Under the pieces are notes generated by a model. That model saw nothing but the letters and a program-made list of their open reading frames with translations, did not search any database and was not told where the DNA came from. A program made the translations under genes and the position numbers. Below, piece by piece: positions 56,021 to 64,000 of a DNA stretch of 64,000 bases; position 1 is the first letter of the stretch; every line of letters starts with the position of its first letter. This DNA comes from Tulasnella sp. 424 (lineage: Eukaryota > Basidiomycota > Agaricomycetes > Cantharellales > Tulasnellaceae): assembly GCA_019633425.1 (NCBI GenBank), contig WSUB01000107.1, positions 80,100-144,099 on the forward strand, given 5' to 3'.

Positions 56021-56689
56021 AGTAGCGTATAGATGGGAGCGTCGTGATCGAGCGACTGGCAACAGCGATGGTATAGCTGAATATTAATTGGTGTGGTTGA
56101 ACCTAATCACCGTTCGGTCACGTTCACACGACTTTGAACCCCGCGCGCACATACCAACGCGGAGCGTCGAGATCAGTCCTTGACCAAGGTAATTAGGCGT
56201 GTGTTGCATACGTCATAAGCCAAAGCCATGCAAAGGACCGTACAGTAATACAAGCGAGAAGCATACACGGAAGGGAGGGCACAAGATAGAAATCCCGATC
56301 CAGCGGAATACACAGAGGAGCAGAGCCAAAAGCAACACACCAATGAACATAAAAGCTTATCAGTTCACAAATGTAGCCGCCGGAAAGAAATATTGAACGA
56401 AAAGGGAAAGAAAATAATGGTGCAAACAAAGACATATGAAAAGGTGAGAGAGTGCGTTTTCTAGCGGTCTTAACACTCGCTCAACAGCTTCTGAGTTCGA
56501 ACAGCCTCCCTTTCGTCGACGAGCAAGTTGACGGTCTTGAGAATCGAACAATAGAGGTGATCAATGTTGCTGGATGAAGGACGTCGCTGAACCTATTGAC
56601 AAGCCCGTGTCGGTCTACGAAATGGAGATCCCTCGATCAGCCACACCGCGCACTGAGAAGAAAACTTGAGAAGCAACAATACGCACCTA

Positions 56690-58230
56690 GGTCAGAGCCC
56701 TTCGAATTCGCATGCGAACACTTCAAGAAGAATCCTCCCGCCGACTCGCCAGACAAATCGGCGCTGGAATCCCTCCTCGTACCAAGTCTGTCGAAGCCCG
56801 TCGAACACATCATCGTAGTAATCAAGTCCCTTTGACCGTCAAATAGCTTCGCGAAGACGTGTACTTCAGTGGTGAGCGAAGTTCCGTCTGTAGTGAAGGG
56901 GAAGAACGCCATGTGCGGGGACAGGTATGAAGGTGAAGTTGGAGATGTCGGAGATGACGAAGGGACGGGCAAGCGCGGTGGAGATGCTGACGACTTGGTC
57001 GAGTGGAACGAGTGTTAAAGACAAGGACCCCGAGGTAGAAAAGTCCAATGATGAACCATCTTCTTCCTCCTCGCTTCCAAGCTCTTTCTCTAACGGTTCG
57101 ATGTCATGGTCCAAGTTCGACTCAGACACGCTTCTTCGACACCTCCCTCTCCCTCTCTTCGCACCGTCCATAACCTCCCCCCCCCCGCATCGCCCTTTCC
57201 CCATGCATATACTGCAAAAACAGCAGCTTGATCAACTTCGTTTTCAGCACGTCCAAATGACTCTTAAACTGTTCGCTTAAGCCTAAGACGACGAGATCCG
57301 AATGCCGGATGGTCACACTCGGGCGATACGAACTGAACGTCGACCGAGTGGCGGGTCGTTGGGGCATTGCTGGGGTCGTAGTTGGAGTGAGAGATGCGAC
57401 GCTTCCTAGGTCGGGCTCTGAAAGCCATTTATACTCTGAAGATGAAGCTGTTTCTGGGCGAACGAGGAGCTGGCTGAGCTCGAAGCGGATTTGACGACGC
57501 GCATGGGGTGAAGGCCTGCGTGCGATGACGCTGTGCCTTGTCTCGCTCTCAATCTATTCTCGCCATCCGCCGAGAGAGCTGCCAAGTCTGCTCAGATGAG
57601 CTCTTCCGGCGGGAGGAGAGCGTGAGGACGGACGGACCGAGTGGAAGGTCCAGTCGAGGTAGAGGATAACGAATCGAGAGGGGATATTTGCACGGACAAG
57701 TCGGAGGAGATAGAGGACAAGCTGAGGAAATTAGCGCTGGATAGAATGGATGAGACTTCGGGAAATAGACGTGATTGGACCCAACGAGCAGGGATTGATT
57801 GCCCAAGGGAGAATAACACCCAGGGGGTTGGGGGTGAAACTTCAGTCCATGACATAATTTCAAGGCCTCTCATTCGGCGGTACTCACCAAGTTGTTCGCC
57901 CTGACTGTCAATCTGAAGTGCGCTCCACAATGAAGATTACCTCCGCAGGCTGCAGGACCCTAACGTTCGCGTCTAGGCTCTGCAAAGGCTCTTCCAGGGG
58001 ACGGAGTTCACTTTTTAGACTGGTTCTTGGATCCGACTCCGACTTGGTTCCCCCGATTCGGTCGTTCCCCGGCGTCGACCAGACCTTGAACCCCCACGAC
58101 TTTGACCTTAAGGAGCAGTCTACGGCGAGGGAGAAGGGGACGGCGAGTACGTGGTGAGGGAAGACGACGTGTTCGGATTGCTTGGGCCACTTTCCACCAA
58201 GGTGGTCAAGAACGCAAGACACCGGTGCAC
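56690..58230 (-). pseudogene. Unrecognised gene X, copy X4 (degraded)
   Basis: It shows the most upstream coding-like part of the family: 57908-58222 reads HVVFPHHVLAVPFSLAVDCS, then LRPLEEPLQSLDANVRVLQP. Next come MWSALQIDSQGEQLG (near 57930, followed by a GTGAGT donor), a Ser-rich block with LLPPEELI, an EPDLGSVASL-type block in the shifted frame, DLVVLGLSEQFKSHLDVLKT and FVISDISNFTFIPVPAHGV. Several frames are needed and stops intervene. Function unknown. Confidence 0.5.
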
Positions 58231-59165
58231 AAAATCAGCTTCGAGTCTCTTTCCTTCCTTGATAGAGATGCCGAAACTCTCTTCCCATGCATTCGAACCT
58301 AAGTCTTCACCACCGGATGAAGTTGGTTGCTCGTTCCCGGATTCCTCTGTTTTCCTAGTCGCCTTGTTCGCTCCTCTTTAGGACCTTTCCTCGTTCCCCA
58401 TATTTACTCGTTCGTCATCACCGTACCGTCTCCTTATACTCTATCTCTCTATCGCATCTCTTTGCGTTCTGTGATCTAGGGTCCCTCGGCACTCTCTGCT
58501 TACTTAGCCAGTCCCCCAACAGTGTACGGACCCGACGGTTCCAATCCCCCACAGCCTGGATTCAAAAACAACAACGAGCACGGGGTAGGACCCTAAATTA
58601 CCAGATGAGTCGCATAGCAAGAAATATTGAATTTCACGACCACAGCGCCACCCCGGACGTGGACCACTGGGTAGCGTTTCGCTCGCCCGACATGCAATGG
58701 AGATTTGTTTCTCTATTCAATATCACAGAATCGCGCCATTTCAATCTTTAAGACTAGGATGGTGCTATAGTACCGAAGTGAGATAGGCTTTGGCTGATGT
58801 CGATCGGTCCTAGCTGGCCATATGGCGCGATGACTCTTACATTCAAATCACAGTCTTCATCCCAATCTTCAACGTGGAATTCCCTTCGACGTTTTAAAAA
58901 TTTCTAAATATGGATCTGGTGCAATACAGCCCGAGGAAAAGATCATTATCAGGTTCCTTCAATGGCACTCGGTAGGACTCGGAGCTGTGAGAGACTCAAT
59001 TGCGCAGATTCAACTCGCCCCGTTCGAAATGTCGTCCCTCCTCCCCTATATATACCCACCTCCAAACCTCCATCAAATGTCTCATCATCCTCGTTCAAGC
59101 CATCCATCCTCACCTTTCTTCGTACTTCCAAAACTCCGACGACCGCTATCCTCTCTCTCTCAGCA
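58231..59165. other. Intergenic region with a TATA box for the next gene
   Basis: About 0.9 kb without a credible gene. A clean TATATATA stands at 59047-59054, 112 bp before the ATG at 59166, preceded and followed by C-rich tracts, as in strongly expressed fungal genes. A CT-rich tract near 58380-58480 (tctctatcgcatctctttgc) has a weak echo near 60070. Confidence 0.5.
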
Positions 59166-59666
59166 ATGTCTCGCTTCTACACTGAATCTCCTCTCTCCCA
59201 GGGAACCACCTACTCCTCCGCCTCCAGCCATATCCGGCAACTCGACCTCGCGAGGATCAACTCGGACTCGAACTCCATCTTCCTCCTCACCCTCGCCGCA
59301 TCGAACCTTTCTCTCTCAGCCACATCCAACACTCCTACCCCCCTATCCAGCTTCCACTATCCATTCCCAGCGGTTCCGCTCAACGACAGCGCATACAGCC
59401 TCTTCGCGAACCTGGAGGAGACGCCCTTTCTTGGTGCCCCCATCTGGCCAGCCGGCCTCGAGTACGGCAACGAAGACGACTACGGGCACCACAACAGCAG
59501 CAGCAGCACCAACCGATCAAGCGTCAGATCGGGCTCGTACCACGGGCAAGCGGTGGAGATCCACCGCGGTACTGCGAAGGGTAAGGCGTGGTTTAAGAAA
59601 ACCTTCACCAAGATCATCCCGAAAAGGAGGAAGCGACTGGGAGAAGGGCGTATGCTCTTGGATTGA
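59166..59666 (+). CDS. Small protein of unknown function with basic C-terminus
   Basis: 166 residues from ATG 59166 to TGA 59664-59666, no intron. I chose this start because a TATA box lies 112 bp upstream and the preceding open stretch (from 58962) is promoter-like. Residues 1-110 are Ser/Pro/Leu-rich. Then come a His/Asn/Ser stretch (GHHNSSSSTNRSSVRSGSYH) and a strongly basic end (KGKAWFKKTFTKIIPKRRKR). No signal peptide or membrane segment is evident. Such basic tails occur in small basidiomycete proteins of unknown role. Its codon choice (many C-ending codons) differs from the F-box array, which fits a highly expressed gene. It is the only plus-strand gene in the array region. Confidence 0.55.
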   Translation: MSRFYTESPLSQGTTYSSASSHIRQLDLARINSDSNSIFLLTLAASNLSLSATSNTPTPLSSFHYPFPAVPLNDSAYSLFANLEETPFLGAPIWPAGLEYGNEDDYGHHNSSSSTNRSSVRSGSYHGQAVEIHRGTAKGKAWFKKTFTKIIPKRRKRLGEGRMLLD

Positions 59667-60123
59667 TCTGATAGACACTTCTTGGTTTCGAATTTCTGTT
59701 TATGTATTCCTTTTGGGTATTTTCGTTTCTCTGCGCATTCTATGCTCCTATCCCCGGTTGTTCGTTGTATTAATATTATTTCGTTTGTCCTTATCATACT
59801 TGTTTCGAATTCCTTATATATACTAAAGAGCCTTCCATCTCTCTATCATCTGTCTGCATTTCCGTTTGAAAATTTCGTGCACCGTCTAGTCTGCTGCGAG
59901 CCTCTCGGACGACGGCGGGCGCGCACGTGTGGTGTAGACAATAACCTTGCGTGTCGAGGAAGACGACAGAGGAAGGCTGTACTCCTTAAACCCTGTCTTA
60001 TGTACACCGATATGCCGTCGAACTTCTCGACTTGGCATTTGGGTCTTCGCGTTTTGGATCGGAATCCTTTGGCACTCTGTGCTTATCTCTTTGGCGAGCC
60101 TCCTATGAGGAGGGGTTCAGCTC
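59667..60123. other. 3' flank of the small protein gene
   Basis: T-rich 3'UTR-like sequence to about 59830, then unique sequence up to a sharp junction with F-box sequence at about 60123 (ttcagctcc|aggcgattccaa). No gene seen. Confidence 0.4.
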
Positions 60124-60530
60124 CAGGCGATTCCAATAACGACATACGAGCGAGAGGGTAGCGTTGTCGGAGGAATCCGTGCCACGGTTATTACTGGTTG
60201 TGATAGCAAAGATGTTGATCAGAAGCTCGGGTGGCAAGGTGTTTATCAGGGTGAACGTGTTGCGCTTTTGGCAGACGAGGGCAACACGTCGTCCCAATGC
60301 CTTTTGAACCGATCGCAGGGTGCGAATCTCTTCATCACATTGGAATGCAGCTTTGTCACCCAACTCTGCGTCGTCTGGACGTCTTATTGAACAAAGTACA
60401 CTTGATCAGATTTCATCCCTCGGACTCAGCCACAGAACCACGACGAAAGCGAACCACTTACTCTGACATCAGAACCGCAAAACTCTGAAGGAGATGGAAA
60501 TGAATCATTTGCATCCTGTAGTGTTTGCAT
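60124..60530 (-). pseudogene. 5' fragment of an F-box gene, FB-J
   Basis: Nearly identical to the first 400 bp of FB-G (51220-51627): leader exon with start 60528-60530, intron, then MGDKAAFQCDEEIRTLRSVQ, coiled coil and F-box LPPELLINIFAITTSNN up to LVCRYWNRL, where homology stops at 60123. The leader has lost two bases (aaatgaatc against aaaaatgaatc). A recent duplicate cut inside the F-box. Confidence 0.85.
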
Positions 60531-60596
60531 AGGAGTACATAGACTGGAGTGTATTAATCGAGCCACTTGCAACAGCGGTGGGAGTCTGAATTGGTG

Positions 60597-60761
60597 TGGG
60601 ATGGGAACGGATGTGATGGAAGAAATGGATATTCGAGATGAAGCTCGGAGCGTCGGAAGTAGATCTCCCCGGACGTTGCAGTTTGACATTATAGCCGCAA
60701 AACTCTAGGGGAGATGGAGAAACGTGTCATTTGCGTCGTGTAGTTTCTGCATGATAACATG
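60597..60761 (-). pseudogene. Composite of two F-box fragments
   Basis: 60597-60680 matches the LRR-end region (gggatgggaacggatgtgat, as at 45632 and 52835) with deletions. At about 60688 it passes straight into a leader exon (gccgcaaaactctaggggag to tctgcat at 60757). Two pieces of different genes or a deletion of about 1.4 kb inside one gene. Confidence 0.7.
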
Positions 60762-60990
60762 TAGAAAGGAGCGTCGCGGTGTGAGCCGAGAGCGGTCGCG
60801 GTGCTGAATTTGGTGCAATTGGAACCAGTCACCACGCTGCCTCGTTCACACCACTTGAACCCCGCGCTGCCCGAATTTCCATCCCAAGGCGAGTACACGT
60901 GTACCAGCTCATCCAGAATAAACTGAAGCCGTGCATAGAGCCGTATAGAAATCTAAACAAGAATCATACAACGGGGAGAAAGGCCTAACT

Positions 60991-62768
60991 TCAGTTCTGA
61001 GACACGACTTCTAGGACTCCCTCCTCTGTCACGATCCTCCCATACCACATCAACTCCCCCTCAGGACCTAAGAGTCTCCGGACCTCATCCAAGAAATTGG
61101 GCCAATAGATAGAACTGAAATTCGCGATCACGGGCTCATCAACTCCAGGATACCACGGGCCTGACCCAAACTCCAGTTTGCGAAGGGGCTTTGGATGTCG
61201 AGCGTCGCCCTGGGTCTCCGGCGCTCCTTGTCGTCGCTGCAGCATGAGCAAAAATCTTTCCCAATCGTCGTCAATGATACCGCCTGCAAACGACATCTCC
61301 ACCAATCCGGGGAACGGCCACCGACTCGGAGTACCGACTTGCGCCGAACCGCAAGTTGCAAGAAGCGTGAGCGCATCCGAAATCGGAACTTCAATTTCGT
61401 CTCCAAGATAGATTTTATACAGTTCCCCCACGTCAGCCACGACCGCCAGAATATCGGCCAGTTGCGTGTTCAGACCATATATGCACATTTGGATCGGAGA
61501 CGCCGAGGATAACCAGGTTAGGGTATCCTTGGCCAATGTTATGTTCTCCACGTTAAGTGTTATGATCCATGGTCCCATCCGATTTATGCCGAGTATACCG
61601 AAGTCGTAAGTGATTGAGCAAGCACTGGGATTGGAACGGATGTGATCGAAGAAATGAGAGACATTCGAGGTGAAGAGCGTCTGAAGTGGATCGCCCAGGA
61701 CTTGGCAGTGCAGGTCACCAGATTTGCAGTTCGGGGCGTTGATGGAGGCGAGAAGCATGTTCATGGTCTCCGTTGTGAGCATGCGCAACTCTAACCTCTC
61801 GAGAGCTGTCATATGGATTGGATTTAGCCGTGACGTGTTGGGGCCGCCCGAAAAGGAGACCTCGGAGACAGATAAGGATTTCAGATCTGGACACGCGGAA
61901 AGGACTGCGATGAGCTGGTCGAGTGATGGGCCCAGGTCCTGGATCCGTGATATGCTGAGCATGGTGAGGTGGCAGAGGATGGTCGGACTCCACGGGACAG
62001 GGATTCCTCTCAGACACAACGTTCGGAGCTTCGGAGGTGGCCGACCTCCAAATAGGTCCAGCGGCTCTGGGCGAACCCATCTGTAGTATCCGTCAACCGA
62101 GAGAGAGAGGGATTCCAGGAGTGGCATCGATAAGGTAGGGATACCCTCCAGTCCTTGGTCGCCATCCTCGAGCGCGAGGCTCACTTCTCTCCATCGGTGG
62201 GCGTGTTGAAAGATGTTATTCAGGAATACATCCCGCTTCGGTCGCATTACTGACCAAGCGGTACATGTGATATCCAGAGGAGAATTTCGAGATTTTCTAG
62301 CGCCCGAACGATCTCGGCCGCCGACATTGTCCCTGCGTGAATCCTGGTCCAAAGGGATGGTGTCGTGTCGACTAGGCGGTTTCAATAGTGGCACACGAGT
62401 GAGAGGGTAGCGTGATTGGAGGAGACCATCCCCCCGTGATTATCGAGAGAAAGAGTGAAGATATCGACCAGAAGCTCGGGTGGTAGGTTGTTGATCTGGG
62501 AGAACGTGTTACGGTTCTGGGAGACGAGGGAAATGCGTCGTTCCAGCGCCTTTTGAATCGATCGTAGGGTGCGGAGTTCTGCGTCGTATTGGGATGCATC
62601 TTTATCATCCAATTCTGCGTCGTCTGGACGTCTTATTTGACAAAGTACACTGATCAGTCGTCACCCGTTGACCCAAGCATGATTGAAGCAAACCACTGAC
62701 TCGGACATCAGAGCCGCAAAGCTCTGGAGATGGAGAAATGTGCCATTCGCGTTCTGTGACGTTAGCAT
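60991..62768 (-). pseudogene. F-box/LRR-like gene FB-K, broken (type 2)
   Basis: From 60991 to about 62290 the frame is open with the LRR-like region and C-terminus (RLLGPEGELMWYGRIVTEEG). Upstream, 62382-62612 encodes the coiled coil and F-box INNLPPELLVDIFTLSLDN up to LVCHY, where TGG has become TGA (62382-62384). One T is missing near 62296 (gattttctag against gatttttctag), which shifts the frame. The leader exon (start 62766-62768) has lost three bases. The upstream region carries a MITE at 62835-63258. The gene is closest to FB-F and FB-I. Confidence 0.85.
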
Positions 62769-62834
62769 AGTAGCGTATAGATATGAGCGTTGTGATCAAG
62801 CGACTGGCAACAGCGATGGTATAGCTGAATATTA

Positions 62835-63258
62835 CTGCTGTTTTCGCATGACTTGGCGCGGTGTTATTTTCTATTTTTTTCGTTTGTGTATGTATTTCGG
62901 CAATTTCTCACTCAGATTTCCTTGTGAGACATGGAATCTTTGTCTGACACATGTAGCTCAGTGGTACAGAGGTGTTCATATGTAATATACATGCTATTGA
63001 ACCGAATTTTATTTCCCTCCTTTCCTTGACCAGGATAAGAAGCCATTTTGCCACTTTCACACATATATTATGATTATGACCTCCAAAAATGATTTGATAC
63101 CTAGATTTATGAGAGAACACCGGGAAAGAGCTATTCTTGAGATGCCTGAGAAGAATGAGGTTGATATCAACAGACTTGGGCGAGAAATCGTGAAAATATA
63201 CAACAAGGGCGAAAAAGTAGAAAAGAAAACACGGCGCCAAGTCGTGCGAAAACAGCAA
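62835..63258. mobile_element. 424-bp MITE with TA target duplication
   Basis: Inserted upstream of FB-K. The empty site is preserved upstream of FB-I (56080-56092, gaatatTAattgg). TA is duplicated at 62833-62834 and 63259-63260. The terminal inverted repeats read (C/T)TGCTGTTTTCGCA(T/C)GACTTGG and continue GCGC for about 35 bp with few mismatches. It contains no transposase; the 63-codon ORF at 63070-63261 runs into the terminal repeat and is not convincing. TA duplication suggests mobilisation by a Tc1/mariner-type enzyme, but the ends differ from the element at 39885. Confidence 0.9.
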
Positions 63259-63260
63259 TA

Positions 63261-64000
63261 ATTGGTGTGGTTGAACCTAATCACCGTTCGGTCGCGTTCA
63301 CACGACTTTGAACCCCGCGTGCACGGACCAACGTCGAGATCAGTCCTTGACCAAGGTAATTACATCAGGAAAAAAACTCAGGGCCATAGTTAGATAAGCC
63401 CACTCCGTAACGCCCAGTAGAGCCCATAGTAGAGCCCCTACTCCGTAGCACTCCGTACCGCTGGTAGACATATTTTAGCACTACAAAAGCCCCGATAACG
63501 CACTTGGTTCCGTATGGTGCGCGTGATATAAGCCCACTTTCTACAGTCGCTGCCCTATGGTTTCCTGACTATAGACAACAATGCGGCCCATGGGATTCCA
63601 AGGACGGTCTTCGACGACCCCTGTTGATAAGCGCTTTTATTTTATTTTATTTCTCCGATATTCATACTAGAGCGCATTGCACATATTGCACGGGCCTCGC
63701 AATTGGACTAATTGCATGGCACGGTGACGAAAAATACATGCACTGGCAGCATGAGATACTATTTGTATAAAGGCACACAGCGCAGGCTCCAGTCCTAGCT
63801 AAAGCTGCTAAACTATATGTGATCTAGACTTCCAACCTTCCGAGGATTATGGGGTGAAGGGGCTAACTAAGTGAGCTGGGCTTGAGGAAGTGTTCGCTCA
63901 AACACGCGCTCGAACATCACGTGGGTAATTCAGGAACAACAAACACCGGTTCGAACTTCAACTTTCAACCGAACCCGACTCCCCTTCTCTTCTCATAACC
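63261..64000. other. Array end and unique sequence
   Basis: To about 63365 the sequence is the F-box upstream flank (matching 56085-56195, including gacttgaaccccgcg-like block). Beyond that the homology ends. The short motif actccgta occurs three times between 63400 and 63460. No gene, tRNA or known element is seen in the last 600 bp. Confidence 0.45.

Noticed and set aside
58987..59826. 279-codon plus-strand frame overlapping the small gene
   Set aside because: It is Thr/Ser/Arg-rich, runs through the TATA box and 5' leader and past the 3' end into UTR-like sequence. The shorter frame from 59166 fits the promoter position better.
62940..63010. tRNA gene suggested by tgtagctcagtggta
   Set aside because: Only the A-box-like part is present. 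There is no proper T arm or acceptor stem at the right distance, and the sequence lies inside a MITE.
63070..63261. 63-codon charged ORF in the MITE as a gene
   Set aside because: It extends into the terminal inverted repeat, has no recognisable domain and no comparison to support selection.

Overview
The window is nuclear DNA of a filamentous fungus, most likely a basidiomycete of the Agaricomycetes. Genes carry many short introns (about 45-65 bp, GT...AG, CTAAC/CTAAT-type branch points). The gene content fits this: a fungal-specific transcription factor, DUF1772 membrane proteins, LaeA-like methyltransferases, F-box expansions, and Tc1/mariner and hAT-like elements. The species cannot be named from the sequence. 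No rRNA or tRNA gene was recognised.

Layout. (1) 1-8.64 kb is a 3.6 kb tandem duplication. The unit holds the 5' end of an F-box/LRR gene, a divergent promoter and a fungal-specific transcription factor. Copy A of the factor is frameshifted, copy B reads through, and the second F-box copy is cut just inside exon 2. A 100-N assembly gap lies inside copy B. (2) 8.7-10.4 kb holds two paralogous DUF1772 genes. (3) 10.5-16.3 kb is conserved single-copy territory: dolichyldiphosphatase (minus) divergent from a 1318-residue Pro/Gln/RGG-rich protein. (4) 16.3-28.6 kb is a set of duplicated SAM-methyltransferase genes, two plus and two minus, with a pseudogene copy of the 3' end of the large gene and first F-box remnants. 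(5) 25-63 kb is an array of minus-strand F-box/LRR-like genes of one family (FB-A to FB-K). It is interleaved with four degraded copies of an unrecognised gene, called X here. FB-F, FB-G and FB-H look intact. FB-B and FB-I are nearly so. The others are broken by frameshifts, stops, truncation or transposon insertion.

The array is the most interesting part. Intact members look like mosaics of two subtypes: FB-H has a type-1 head and a type-2 tail, and FB-G has a type-2 middle in a type-1 frame. Fragments are fused at several junctions. This fits recurrent unequal exchange or gene conversion that reshuffles the substrate-binding LRR part of SCF ubiquitin-ligase adaptors, with pseudogenes as possible donors.

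FB-E is split by a nested insertion. A 3591-bp Tc1/mariner element with a TA target duplication holds a dead transposase and two inverted 450-bp hAT-like MITEs with 8-bp target duplications, plus a 1-kb element with palindromic ends. Several inactivating changes are C-to-T in TCG context, including the change that appears to convert the catalytic Glu of the transposase to Lys.
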